A stretch of DNA of 64,000 bases, from assembly GCA_052174475.1 (NCBI GenBank), contig JBQMRO010000061.1, positions 186,001 through 250,000 of the forward strand, in the 5' to 3' direction. The DNA is from Arsenophonus sp052174475 (GTDB lineage: Bacteria > Pseudomonadota > Gammaproteobacteria > Enterobacterales > Enterobacteriaceae). A program made the translations under genes and the position numbers. The notes beneath the pieces were generated by a model. That model saw nothing but the letters and a program-made list of their open reading frames with translations. It was not told where the DNA came from and did no database searches. Shown piece by piece: positions 1-10,177 of the stretch. The stretch's first letter is position 1. Every line of letters starts with the position of its first letter.

Positions 1-997
1 TGCTAACCTGAGTTTCCGACACGAGCTTAGCCTTAACTTTCTGTTGAATGCCTTTTTGAAGTGAAACTAGCATATCAGGTATTTTACGTGACCAGCAACA
101 TTGATCCTGGGTGCTCAGAAATATCTTTGTCATTGCATTCAAAAAACTAAGAGCATCGTATATCGTAGCAAGCATGGATATACGGTTAAGCCTTGTTTAT
201 AAGAAATTGGAATTTAAGTGTTCAGTTCGCTTCTAACTCTCGATAAGTATTTTTGAGTACAACTGTCTCCTTACGTCCATAGACAGTAAAACTTCTTTAA
301 TTAGCAGGTAAAAGAAGATTAGTTTTTCTGACAGGGACGGTATATGTCATCAACGCAGAAATAAACATAACGTGTATCGATTAAATCACACAGCCAAAAT
401 GCCTGCGCTCTTCAAGGCATTGCTGTTTTAGTCTGCTGATGATACTTGGCAAGATACCATATGATCTTCACTAAAAATCTCCAGAGGAGTTTATAAAAAT
501 CACCTGTGGAATGTTTTGCAGGTGGGGTTGTTGGAGTCACGAGTGGCAAAATCCTTCGACGCTTTTTAAATGCTTTAAATAAGGGATAGCAACGAGTTGT
601 TGACCACATATTCCGTTGTTGCTGGGGGATTTTCTCCTTGACCTTAATTACTTTAATCTTAATATTGCAAATAGCGGTTTATATAGTTCGTTATGGTAAA
701 TAACCATTACGGACGAGGGTATTTGATACTCATTGATAAAGGCGATTCCCTCAAGCGTATTGCTGTAGCATAACTTAGAGCTCAGTATCAAGAGCGGTGC
801 CTATCAAATTGCTATCAGCATTACGAATAAGTTCATGCAAAATATTATAAGTAATATCTAATTTCGCGGATATCTGTAAGGTAGATTTTTTATGACATAT
901 CATCTCTCTGTTATTAAGATCATTCAACAAATTAATCAGCAGGAGACGCACGTCAGCATCACCAAAACCACATACACCAGAAATTAGCATAAAACTC
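1..997 (-). mobile_element. Dead IS256-family element (copy A), cut by the window start
   Basis: This is the left (transposase 5') part of a degenerate IS256-family element read on the minus strand. It aligns by eye with the copies at 7533, 12930, 38704 and 58023. The outer end at about 985-997 matches the family terminal inverted repeat, whose shared core is GAGTTAT...TGTATGG. Broken minus-strand frames recall the IS256 N-terminal half. The rest of the element lies before position 1. No working transposase remains. Confidence 0.8.
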
Positions 998-1110
998 CTG
1001 AACAAGGAAGGTCTATATAATGTTGGGACCAAAGAGTTATTAGGTAAAATAAATATTATTAATACGGCAAAGAGTATAAGTATAACTATGTTAATGAAAT
1101 TAGTCTTGAC

Positions 1111-1509
1111 TTAAAGATCAAATGATAAAATTTGTATCCAAGGCAAATAATAAATATTAATTAAGATCATTAAAATCATAGAACTAAAAGTAGTTATTTG
1201 GCCAAAATAACGCCAAGTACGCTCTCTATGTTTTAGACCAAAGTAATGAAAAAATCTAGCGATGATAAAAATTAACCCACAAAGATGAATAGCCCAAACA
1301 GGTGCACCATTCATTTCCATCATTAATAATGATAGCATAGAAATAGGAATATACTCAATCGCATTGCTCTGAACTCGTATTGCTGTTTGTAACTCATAAA
1401 AGCCACCATCACCGTAAGTAACTTGATACTGAGTTCTAAGTTTAATGACTTCCAAAGATATCTTAAACAAGATTAAAGCACTAAATACAATATAGAGAGC
1501 ACTAACCAT
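1111..1509 (-). CDS. yecN: YecN, MAPEG-family inner-membrane protein
   Basis: A 132-residue protein matching E. coli YecN over its whole length; YecN belongs to the MAPEG family of small four-helix membrane proteins, and its substrate is not established. The sequence shows an N-terminal hydrophobic helix, the conserved loop YGDGGF at about residues 32-37, the family signature RVQSNAIEYIPI at about 45-56, and three further hydrophobic segments. The start is supported by a strong GGAGG five bases upstream (RNA sense). It lies next to aspS but is transcribed divergently; in E. coli yecN is also close to aspS, so this is an ancestral neighbourhood. It ends about 110 bp from a dead IS256. It is the only MAPEG-type gene in the window and appears intact. 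Confidence 0.9.
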   Translation of the reverse strand: MVSALYIVFSALILFKISLEVIKLRTQYQVTYGDGGFYELQTAIRVQSNAIEYIPISMLSLLMMEMNGAPVWAIHLCGLIFIIARFFHYFGLKHRERTWRYFGQITTFSSMILMILINIYYLPWIQILSFDL

Positions 1510-1777
1510 TTTTCCTCCAATTTTTGAATTAAAACAATAAAATAATAATACATCTAAAAACTTTTACAGTTACTATAAATATAGTATTTAAATCAATAAA
1601 AAGCTTTGAGATTACGAACATAATAAAAATTATTTAGCTGTATGGATAAGGCGTACTTATTTCTTAATATAAATTTCTGTAAAATAACGGTATTTGATAG
1701 TATTTAAATTAATAACACTAAAACGACTAGTGTAAGCGACTCTACAAGTTGAATATGACAAGTAAAAGGTTTATCGT

Positions 1778-3541
1778 ATGCGAACAAATTATTGTGGGCA
1801 ATTAGGTATTGCTCACGTTGGACAAAAAGTGACTCTCTGCGGCTGGGTTAACCGCCAACGTAATTTAGGTAAATTAATTTTTGTCGATATGAGAGATCGC
1901 GAAGGTTTAGTTCAAATTATTTTTATACAGGAAAATCATGCCGAACTTTTTATCCAAGCGTCACAGTTACGCAATGAATTTTGTACCCAGATCACAGGTA
2001 TGGTGCGAAAACGTAAACAAATCAATAAAAAAATACCAACCGGTGAGATTGAAATTGTTGCACAAGCATTAACGATTATTAGTCGCTCTGAACCGTTACC
2101 GATAGATAGCAATAAACAAAATTCCGAGGAAATGAGATTAAAATATCGTTATCTTGATTTACGGCAACCGCAAATGGCAATGCGTTTGAGAGAGCGAGCC
2201 AAAATTACCAGTTTTGTGCGTCGTTTTATGGATGCGGAAGGTTTTATTGATATTGAAACACCTATTCTGACTAAAGCAACACCAGAGGGTGCTCGTGATT
2301 ATCTTGTTCCAAGCCGTGTTCATAAAGGTGAATTTTATGCTTTGCCACAATCACCACAACTTTTTAAACAATTATTGATGATGTCTGGCTTTGATCGCTA
2401 CTATCAAATAGTAAAATGTTTTCGTGATGAAGATTTGCGTGCTGATCGCCAACCTGAATTTACTCAGATCGACGTAGAAACTTCTTTTATGACTGCTGAG
2501 GAAGTTCGTGAAGTGATGGAGCGTTTGATCCGTAAATTATGGAAGGAAAACAAAGGTATTGAGTTAGGCACTTTTCCAGTAATGACTTTTACTGAAGCTA
2601 TGCAACGTTATGGTTCAGATAAACCAGATTTACGGAATCCTTTAGAATTGGTTGATATTACTGATTTAGTTAATGCAGTTGAATTTAAAGTATTTGCTGA
2701 CGCTGCCAATGATCCAAAAGGTCGTGTAGCTGCACTTTGCGTTCCAGGTGGGGCATTATTAACACGTAAACAACTTGATGATTATACTGAATTTGTTTCT
2801 ATTTACGGCGCTAAAGGATTAGCCTGGATGAAGATCAATTCATTAGCTGAATATCAGGTAGATATTCAAAGTCCAATAGCTAAGTTTTTACCACAATCAG
2901 TAATTAATAATCTATTATCACGTACTCAAGCTAAAGCAGATGATATTTTATTATTTAGCGCGGGTAAAAAAAATATTGTCAATGATGTGATGGGAGAATT
3001 ACGGTTGAAAATAGGGCGTGATTTAGCAATAACACAAAATAATAGCTGGAAACCATTATGGATTATTGATTTTCCAATGTTTGAAGAAAATGAAAACAAT
3101 AAGCTTAATGCTATGCATCATCCTTTTACTGCACCAAAAGATTTTACCCCACAACAATTGCAAGCTAATCCATTAGCGGCCGTTGCTAATGCCTATGATA
3201 TGGTTATTAATGGTTATGAAGTTGGTAGCGGCTCAGTGCGTATTCACCATAATAAGATGCAACAAGCTATTTTTGAAATTCTTAATATTAGTCAATCAGA
3301 TCAGCAAAATAAATTTGGTTTTTTGCTTGAAGCATTACAATACGGAACTCCGCCGCATGCTGGTTTAGCATTTGGTTTAGATAGACTGGTTATGTTATTA
3401 ACGGGAACAGAAAATATTCGTGATGTCATTGCATTTCCAAAAACAACTGCAGCAGCTTGTTTAATGACCGATGCGCCCAACGTAGCTAATTCAACCGCAT
3501 TAGCGGAATTGGCAATAACGGTTGCCCAACATACTAAATAA
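1778..3541 (+). CDS. aspS: Aspartyl-tRNA synthetase
   Basis: A 587-residue class II aminoacyl-tRNA synthetase that charges tRNA-Asp in the cytoplasm. The N-terminal OB-fold anticodon-binding domain covers about residues 1-105 (CGWVNRQRNLGKLIFVDMRD). Class II motif 2 is FRDEDLRADRQPEFTQ at 215-230, and motif 3 is GLAFGLDRL near residue 527. An insert of the bacterial (GAD) type lies in between, and the length is close to the E. coli 590, so this is the bacterial AspRS type. The ATG is preceded by AAAAGG. Downstream, the ancestral aspS-nudB-yebC-ruvC order survives, but nudB and ruvC are dead. No damage to key residues was seen. Confidence 0.97.
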   Translation: MRTNYCGQLGIAHVGQKVTLCGWVNRQRNLGKLIFVDMRDREGLVQIIFIQENHAELFIQASQLRNEFCTQITGMVRKRKQINKKIPTGEIEIVAQALTIISRSEPLPIDSNKQNSEEMRLKYRYLDLRQPQMAMRLRERAKITSFVRRFMDAEGFIDIETPILTKATPEGARDYLVPSRVHKGEFYALPQSPQLFKQLLMMSGFDRYYQIVKCFRDEDLRADRQPEFTQIDVETSFMTAEEVREVMERLIRKLWKENKGIELGTFPVMTFTEAMQRYGSDKPDLRNPLELVDITDLVNAVEFKVFADAANDPKGRVAALCVPGGALLTRKQLDDYTEFVSIYGAKGLAWMKINSLAEYQVDIQSPIAKFLPQSVINNLLSRTQAKADDILLFSAGKKNIVNDVMGELRLKIGRDLAITQNNSWKPLWIIDFPMFEENENNKLNAMHHPFTAPKDFTPQQLQANPLAAVANAYDMVINGYEVGSGSVRIHHNKMQQAIFEILNISQSDQQNKFGFLLEALQYGTPPHAGLAFGLDRLVMLLTGTENIRDVIAFPKTTAAACLMTDAPNVANSTALAELAITVAQHTK

Positions 3542-3544
3542 ATA

Positions 3545-3978
3545 TTTATATAAATAAACGGCAGGAATCAGTATTAGTTGTAGTTTATATGCAAGCAAGT
3601 CGCCAAATACTGATCCTACAGCAGTGTAAAAATATTAATTTTTAACAATTAGTTACCGATAGTTTTTAGTATGATAAAATCATAAGAGATTGATGGGATT
3701 ACATGAAATTAAAGAAGATATAGGTATTGATATTACCAAATATAATTTGGCCTTAGTTAATCTATAAAATAGCATTTATTATGCTATTTATTCATAATAA
3801 TATACCGGATTTAATCAAATATAAAGAGCATTAGTTTACTTTTAAACCTTACCGCAAAAGCAGGACATTTTATTAAAGTAATATTGGCTTTTCGTTGCTT
3901 GCCTTCTATTCAGACAGAATAGCATTGACCAAATCATGGAATAATTTTCAGACGATTGAAGAATTTGTTCTAAAATGA
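3545..3978 (+). pseudogene. nudB: nudB remnant (dihydroneopterin triphosphate pyrophosphatase)
   Basis: Between aspS and yebC, where E. coli has nudB. The first frame from about 3553 reads NKRQESVLVVVYMQASRQIL, which parallels the NudB N-terminus, and stops soon after. Later fragments recall the Nudix helix (EIKEEIGIDI) and the C-terminus (QTIEEFVLK, ending at 3978). Several frameshifts and stops separate these pieces. NudB removes pyrophosphate from dihydroneopterin triphosphate early in folate synthesis, so this step would need another enzyme or folate would have to come from elsewhere. Identification rests on position plus residual similarity. Confidence 0.75.
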
Positions 3979-4007
3979 TTTTTATTAAAGTATTCTGGAG
4001 ATATTTC

Positions 4008-4751
4008 ATGGCAGGTCATAGTAAATGGACTAATACCAAACATCGTAAAACAGCGCAAGATGCTAAACGAGGTAAAATTTTTACTAAAATTATTCGTGAA
4101 CTGGTAACAGCAACTCGTTTAAGTGGCAGTGATCCTGCGTCAAATCCACGATTGCGGACGGCGATTGATAAGGCGTTATCTAACAATATGATGCGAGATA
4201 CGTTAAACCGAGCAATTATACGTGGCATAGGTAGTAATAAAAATGATAATATGGAAACAATTATTTATGAAGGGTATGGCCCAGGCGGTACAGCTATTAT
4301 TGTTGAATGCTTAAGTGATAATCGCAATCATACAGTTTCTGATGTACGCCATGCCTTTACTAAATGCGGTGGTAATTTAGGTACCGATGGTTCTGCTGCT
4401 TATTTATTTACTAAACGTGGCGTGATTTCGTATTCGGCAGGCATTGATGAAGATTATTTAATAGAAACGGCATTAGAAGCAGGTGCAGATGATCTTGAAT
4501 CTTATAATAATGGAACAATCGATGTTTATACTACCCTGGAAAACTTTGCTGATGTAAAAGATTTTTTAGATAAAGCCGGTTTTAAAGCTGAAGTCGCTAA
4601 AGTAACAATGATCTCGTCAACCAAAGTAATTTTAGATACTTACACTGCACCTAAACTTTTGCATTTAATTGACATACTGGAAGATTTTGATGATGTACAA
4701 GAAGTGTATCACAATGGGGAAATTTCAGCTGAAATTGCAGCTAAGCTATAA
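4008..4751 (+). CDS. yebC: YebC/PmpR-family protein
   Basis: A 247-residue YebC-family protein. Members have been linked to transcriptional regulation and, more recently, to helping ribosomes through difficult peptide motifs; I cannot tell which role applies. I place the start at 4008 (MAGHSKWTNTKHRK, the almost invariant family N-terminus), not at the in-frame ATG at 3975, which would add 11 residues absent from the family and lies in the nudB tail. GGAG at about 3996 precedes 4008. Conserved blocks include AQDAKRGKIFTK, the NNMMRDTLNRAI region and YEGYGPGGTA. The length equals that of E. coli (246). The neighbours are the dead nudB and the dead ruvC. Confidence 0.95.
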   Translation: MAGHSKWTNTKHRKTAQDAKRGKIFTKIIRELVTATRLSGSDPASNPRLRTAIDKALSNNMMRDTLNRAIIRGIGSNKNDNMETIIYEGYGPGGTAIIVECLSDNRNHTVSDVRHAFTKCGGNLGTDGSAAYLFTKRGVISYSAGIDEDYLIETALEAGADDLESYNNGTIDVYTTLENFADVKDFLDKAGFKAEVAKVTMISSTKVILDTYTAPKLLHLIDILEDFDDVQEVYHNGEISAEIAAKL

Positions 4752-4770
4752 TTAAATCATCTTTTCTATT

Positions 4771-4809
4771 AAAAGAAAGCGATATTGATTATCAGTATGC
4801 TTTTTCTTT
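4771..4809 (+). terminator. Possible terminator after yebC
   Basis: About 20 bases past the yebC stop, AAAAGAAAGC pairs imperfectly with GCTTTTTCTTT, and the second arm is T-rich. This would fit a weak intrinsic terminator, but the loop is about 18 bases and the stem is all A-T/G-C poor. Confidence 0.3.
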
Positions 4810-4841
4810 GAATATTTAATCATATCCAATAAATCGCGAAT

Positions 4842-5304
4842 ATGGCAATTATTATTAGAATTAATCCTAGTTCTCAAATTACCGGTTATGATGTTATCCG
4901 TCAACAAGGTTGATAATTAATCATTTAGATAGGGTGCATATATTACTCAGGCAGATAATCCGCCAACATGCTTACAACGTATTTATGCAGGTGTCATATT
5001 AAAATGACTACTAAGTCTCGACTGAATAGTCTTCTGTTAAGTAGACTCTTATAGCAAAGAATGCTGATTTTGCTCTAAAATTAAGTCAAGCAAGAGAGAT
5101 TGGCAATTTTAACTTTAATTAATAATCAATTAACGGTTTTTAAAAACCTAGCGCAACAAGTAAAACAATCCGTTATTGGAATCGGAAACAGTGAAAAAAA
5201 ATAAGTTCAGCATATGGTTCTAATCTCTAAGTATTAGAACTATTTTTGCATCTTCAAGCTAATGCTAATTTAGCTAATGCTATCACACATTATCATTTTA
5301 ATTA
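4842..5304 (+). pseudogene. ruvC: ruvC remnant (Holliday junction resolvase)
   Basis: Directly after yebC, as in E. coli. The frame opening at 4842 reads MAIIIRINPSSQITGYDVIR, parallel to the RuvC N-terminus MAIILGIDPGS; the catalytic Asp of DPGS reads Asn here. After a stop, further pieces match in order: LQRIYAGV, AKNADFALKLSQARE, QVKQSVIGIGNSEKK and a C-terminal ANAITHYHFN near 5300. Stops and frameshifts lie between them. No ruvA or ruvB remnant is recognisable after it. RuvC cuts Holliday junctions, so RuvABC-type resolution is lost unless another copy exists elsewhere. Confidence 0.88.
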
Positions 5305-5386
5305 AAATTTGATTTGAATAGAGGTGGGTAGCTTCTCTTGGATCTTTTAAACTAAAAAACAATTGCGTTAGTAATTGGATATAAGT

Positions 5387-5448
5387 GGCTATGTTAGCAA
5401 CACCTTTTACTCTGCGAGAAAACCAACAACCTTTACTAACAACAATCT
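5387..5448. repeat. Ends-only remnant of the IS1595-like element
   Basis: The sequence starts GGCTATGTTAGCAA and ends AACCTTTACTAACAAC, which are the two inverted ends of the 1 kb IS1595-like elements in this window; CTCTGCGAGAAAA between them matches the sub-terminal part of one end. The interior is missing. It could be a deletion product or a small MITE-like derivative. Confidence 0.55.
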
Positions 5449-6236
5449 TTTTCTCCTAAAATTGCGTTAAAACCCGCATCATTTGTTTGGACGTGAGATT
5501 TCTGTTTGATTTCGATTTTAATTAGGCCATGCAGGTGGCTAACCCGCTCCAACTCACTACTAATGATTACCGATAGTGCTACTAATGCTGGTAGTGAAGA
5601 TGATCTTACGCATCACTATCTTAACATTTCTATTAAGAATATTTAGTTGTGTATTGGCTAAAACAATTTAAATGCAAAGTTAAATACTCTATTCATTAAT
5701 TAATAAAACTACTTAAACATATATACTTATTGTTAAGTAAGTATTAGATTTTTAATCTAATACATTTCACTTAAAGTAACACCAATATTTAATAGAATAA
5801 ATAAAAATTTTTACATATTTTAATAGCAATGCTTATCTATTATATATAAATAATAGAGTTAAAATTTATATTTTTTATAAAAATTACGTTATACCTATTT
5901 TAATAAAAAAAAATTTAATTACATATAAATCATATAATTTAAATAAAAATCTTTATAAGAGTTTTATTTTTATTTTAACTATCATCAAAAAAATTATTTT
6001 AAATATTCTTTTATCTGTTATATTGCTATTAATATAAAAAGAAAAAATAATTATTTAGTAAATTTTTTAAAATAGCATAATTGTTTTTACGAACAATTAA
6101 ATTATATAAATTTTAATGATATTGATATTTATTAACATTTTATTATTAAAAAATAAAAATAGAGAAATAATCCTATTAAAAAATTTAGTGTGCAAATTCC
6201 AGTAATTTATATTGTAGAGAGTTAAGAGATAAAAAA
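5449..6236. other. Gene-free AT-rich stretch, origin unknown
   Basis: I recognise no gene. The first 200 bases have more mixed composition and may be old coding DNA: a short stop-free minus-strand run includes SELERVSHLHGLIK, which I cannot assign. From about 5700 the sequence is extremely AT-rich with homopolymer runs, as expected for long-neutral DNA. Confidence 0.5.
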
Positions 6237-6938
6237 ATGAAAACCACACATATTTTGATTATTTAAGACGAAATTATTACACGCAATAATTTAAAAATAT
6301 TTTTGAAACAAAAGGTTATTTCTGTACATAAACCTATTTGATAGGTGCCAAAATGTACAATATGTTATCTAACAATGATATTAACCTGATCATAATAAAT
6401 GTTAATTCACCAGGAAAAATGATCTACTTTTTACGTACTAATTACCTAATCAAGCTCATATTATCCTGATATTTCTTACCAGGAAATTAATAAGATATTA
6501 GAATTAAAAATTAGGTTTGATTATTATCAAATTAATATTTTCAACCTTCATAATTAATAATTCGTGCAGAAATTTACTTTTACTTACAAAAAATTTTTGG
6601 CAAATCAGTGAGGAATGCTACTAGGTTAAAACCTATAATTTATAGTTGGAAACTGGATATTAATAGTTACTATTTAATTAATCTGATTAGTAATTAAATA
6701 CAAATTACTACGTAGTGAATTTAAAGCCATGTTATATTTTTTTGAAAATCTAGTTAAAAACTTAAACATATACAAAATTATTAAAAAATGATAGGTCGTG
6801 AACTAAAGTTATAGTATAGAACTGTTGATGCAACTATTTAATGTATTCGTAAATATTTTAATTGATAATCGATATACTAGAAATTATTATCACTATTCAT
6901 GGTAAAAGTTATCTATTATTCAATAATTTGAAAAATAA
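6237..6938 (+). pseudogene. arcA: arcA remnant (aerobic respiration response regulator)
   Basis: The frame opening at 6237 reads MKTTHILII, a stop, then DEIITRNNLKIFFETKGY, parallel to the ArcA receiver domain. Further pieces follow in order: NDINLIIINVNSPGKND (around the phospho-acceptor Asp, now Asn), a hydrophobic FLT-like strand, and in the output domain MIGRELK...RTVDATI, ending near IHGKSYLLFNNL. Many frameshifts and stops are present. ArcA is the response regulator that represses aerobic metabolism when oxygen is low. Its convergent neighbour is a dead creA; in E. coli arcA is next to the cre operon, which supports both calls. Confidence 0.85.
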
Positions 6939-6999
6939 ATATAAAAATTACACCTACTCTCTTTAATTGTAAGAGAGTTTATTAACTATATCAATTAAT

Positions 7000-7451
7000 G
7001 ATACGATATAATTTAGACAATCATAATATAATTTTTAGGCAACATATCAATTATTTTATTTAAATAAACTAAATAACAAGTGCATTTAGTTATTTATCAT
7101 AAAACGTACTACTTTTAGTTTTTAAAACTCAATGAAATAGATTTTTAAAAATAACTTATCTCTTTTTATTATTTAATTTTCTTGTCTATAATTGTTATAT
7201 CAATCTCTATTGACACCAATTGCCAAATTGGTAGTATTTTCTACTATATAGAGATCTCTTTAATACTGTTTTTTTATTGACTCAAATAAGAAATTATATT
7301 GTTAATATCCGGATCATCAAATACTTCAAAAGTAATTTTTTATCAGAACTAAAAAGTTTAAATATCGTATCAACTGAACTGATTTTTCTGCCAGATTGCA
7401 TCTAGTATAAAATATTATTATTATAGATAATAATTTTAATAAATTTTGCAT
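7000..7451 (-). pseudogene. creA: creA remnant (periplasmic CreA-family protein)
   Basis: On the minus strand from an ATG at 7451 there is a signal-peptide-like start (MQNLLKLLSIIIIFYT), then shifted frames giving ISSVDTIFKLF, FDDPDINNIISYLS, NTTNLAIGV and KKLKVVRF. These match E. coli CreA in order (GSVDTVFKM, FDDPDVKNVTCYVS, SDAAISC, KSLQVVRFYD). Stops and frameshifts break it throughout. CreA has no settled function. The gene is convergent with the arcA remnant; creB, creC and creD are absent between them. Confidence 0.8.
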
Positions 7452-7532
7452 GATATTAATTTTCCTTAAAAATATTAATTTAATAAAAAATTATTTTTGC
7501 ATTTTTAATGTCTATGAAATAACTATATAAAA

Positions 7533-8915
7533 GAAGTATTAAAAAATCTGGTGTATGATAGTAAGGGTATAGTCTGCTTTTATGCTTTATAAATCTGCTC
7601 TCTATCCTTATATTGGATATTTTACTAACAGAGTCACAGCAGATTAAATTCCTTCAGTCGGTTCCAGCTTGTCTGAGCAGACAAAATAGATTAAATAGCA
7701 TTAAAATGTTCTTTTCTCGAAGCACAGTGCTTCACGATTCTGCTTCATAACCTCACCTGTTACAAAAGCTAATTTAATCGAATTCATCATTTCTATTTAG
7801 ACCCAGTGCGCTGACAGGAAGGAATAGAATGCCTGCTATTTTTTCTCGCTCTTTATCCAACTTTTTTATTGCTGCATGTATACTTATGTTTATAATGTTA
7901 TCAAAAAAACATTAATGGCTTTATTAATGGTATTGCGACTCTCTGTTATCCAGACCCCCCACAGAAACTCACCTTTAACTTTCGGGTGCATGTTCTTTAG
8001 GAGTAAAGAACACTGATTAACTATTTTATGTAGCTAATGGCGTTAGTACTGAATATTCTGTAATATCTTGCCATTACATTCCTAAAAATCAATGGTACCG
8101 TCTCTTCCAATAGGAAGTTTAGAGATGCAGTTAACCCCCTTTAACTTGCTGGCATCTAGAAGTTAGCTAAGTTTGCTTCTAACTTTTGATAATTATTTTC
8201 AACTGCAATGAGCTTCTTACGTTCATATGCAGTGCCGTCGATAATGAACAACAGGTAAAGATAATCAGTTTTCCTGACAGGACGATAATATGCCATCGGC
8301 CAAGAAATAAAGGTGTCGTCGTATATCGCTTAAATCACACCACAAGCTATTGCTTGTGTTCTTTAGGCGTCGGTGTTTCACTTTACTGATGGGTACTGGC
8401 AGAGAGACTATGTGCTTTCATAGAGAAAGCATAGAGTTTTCGTCAAATCACCGGTAGATACCACGCCTCATTTCTTATAGGTACAGGCATGGTAGAAACT
8501 TTTCAATCTTTTTATACGATTCAGATAAGGCGGTAGCAATGAGTTGTTGATGTATATTTCGTTGTCGCTGTAAATCCCTCTAATCTTAGGCGCTTTAAAT
8601 ATAAACATCGTCAATAATAGTCTATATGGTTCGCGGTGATAAATAACCGTTATGTCGTAGCAAGGAGGCATTCAGTATCTTCTAGTAACATGACGTTGAG
8701 CTCCGGCCTCAACGACAGTACTATCAACTACCTAGTGAAATTACGGACGTGGCATTCATGCAAGGGATAATGGTAACATCTGATTTTTCGGATATCTGTA
8801 GACTATACTTTTCATGCTATATCATCTCTCTGTTGTTGTAATTATTCGCGAAATCAATCGCATAGGACACAGCACCTATTTCCGAAATTCCATACACTAG
8901 ATTAAGCTCTAACTC
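7533..8915 (-). mobile_element. Dead IS256-family element (copy B)
   Basis: About 1383 bp between two inverted ends: the right end (AAATCTGGTGTATG near 7545) and the left end at about 8895-8915. A minus-strand frame near 8468-8671 keeps FKAPKIRG and NSLLPPYL, which correspond to the IS256 transposase segment before its catalytic domain. The frame is broken elsewhere. It lies between the dead creA and mrdB, where E. coli would have rlpA and dacA. It contains three short near-perfect hairpins (7991-8012, 8341-8358, 8413-8431). Confidence 0.85.
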
Positions 8916-9023
8916 TCATAAGAGACATATTAGTATTTTATTAGCTTAAGAAATAAAGCCAGTTACAATTATTATTGTAATGTTAAGTGCAAAGCTAATG
9001 ATCACACATTATAGTTATCGTAG

Positions 9024-10127
9024 TTATAAACTTTTTGATAGAAATTTTCGGTGGGTATGGATTGACATAATAATACCAAATCCAGCCATTAAAACAATCA
9101 ATGCCGATCCGCCATAACTAAGTAATGGTAAAGGAACACCCACTATCGGTAAAATACCGCTAACCATACCAATGTTGACAAATAGATAGACGAAAAAAAT
9201 TAACATTAACCCACCAACCATAACTCTACCAAAGGTATTTTGTGCATTAGTTGCAATTATTAACCCACGCATAATTAGTAGTAGATACAACATGAGTAAA
9301 ATAAGCACCCCAATTAACCCAAACTCTTCAGCTAATACGGCAAAAATAAAATCAGTGTGGCGTTCTGGTAGAAATTCTAATTGCGATTGCGTCCCATGTA
9401 GCCAGCCTTTTCCAAATAATCCTCCTGAGCCAATAGCAATTTTAGATTGGATAATATGATAACCAGCACCGAGCGGATCTGTTTCTGGATCAAGTAACAT
9501 CATAACGCGATCTCGTTGATAATCATGCATTAACATGAACCATAAAATAGGAATAAAAAAAGCGATACTCATAATCGCAATGAGAATCAATTTCCAATTC
9601 ATACCGACTAAAAAAAGGATAAACAAACCGGAGGCGGCAACTAAAATAGATGTACCAAGATCAGGTTGAGCAGCAACTAATAGTGTGGGGAGAAATATAA
9701 GTATCAATGCCAATATGGTATTTTTTAATGAGGGCGGACAAAGATCACGATTAAGAAAACGTGCAACCATCAATGGAACCGCAATTTTAGCAATTTCAGA
9801 TGGTTGAAAACGAATGAAACCAAGATCTAACCATCGTTGTGCACCTTTAGTGATTTGCCCAAATGCATCGACAAAAAATAAGAGTATTAGGCAAAAGATA
9901 TACAGATAAGGAGCCCAATTTTCATAGATACGCGGTGAAATTTGCGCCATCATAATCATAACAATAAATCCAATCGCAATTTGTATCAGCTTTCGCCTCA
10001 TCATATCAACATCTTGTCCACTAGCACTCCACATAATCATAACACTGTATATTGTTATGAGAACAATAATCAGCAACATTGGAATATCAATATGTAAATG
10101 TGTCCAAATAGGTGATTTATCAATCAT
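9024..10127 (-). CDS. mrdB: RodA, SEDS peptidoglycan glycosyltransferase
   Basis: A 367-residue inner-membrane protein of the SEDS family (E. coli RodA has 370). RodA polymerises glycan strands from lipid II and works with PBP2 in the elongasome that builds the lateral wall of rods. About ten hydrophobic segments are visible. Family-typical blocks include WLDLGFIRFQPSEIAKIA (about residues 98-115), QPDLGTSILVA, the extracellular loop with GSGGLFGKGWLHGTQSQLEFLPERHTDF written here only in outline, and the C-terminal PLLSYGGSA motif. It follows mrdA by 50 bp on the same strand and is surely cotranscribed. The downstream neighbours rlpA and dacA are gone, replaced by an IS256. It looks fully intact. 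Confidence 0.96.
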   Translation of the reverse strand: MIDKSPIWTHLHIDIPMLLIIVLITIYSVMIMWSASGQDVDMMRRKLIQIAIGFIVMIMMAQISPRIYENWAPYLYIFCLILLFFVDAFGQITKGAQRWLDLGFIRFQPSEIAKIAVPLMVARFLNRDLCPPSLKNTILALILIFLPTLLVAAQPDLGTSILVAASGLFILFLVGMNWKLILIAIMSIAFFIPILWFMLMHDYQRDRVMMLLDPETDPLGAGYHIIQSKIAIGSGGLFGKGWLHGTQSQLEFLPERHTDFIFAVLAEEFGLIGVLILLMLYLLLIMRGLIIATNAQNTFGRVMVGGLMLIFFVYLFVNIGMVSGILPIVGVPLPLLSYGGSALIVLMAGFGIIMSIHTHRKFLSKSL

Positions 10128-10177
10128 ATATTATTGATCTTCTTCTGAAGATATATTAATGTCTAATGTATGTGATC

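Noticed and set aside
2159..2350. Minus-strand open frame opposite aspS
   Set aside because: It is a shadow of a strongly conserved gene, with no start signal and no family.
3975..4007. Upstream in-frame start for yebC at 3975
   Set aside because: The added 11 residues are absent in the family, and MAGHSKW at 4008 is the conserved N-terminus with its own GGAG.
4016..4228. Minus-strand open frame opposite yebC
   Set aside because: Shadow frame; yebC is clearly the coding strand.
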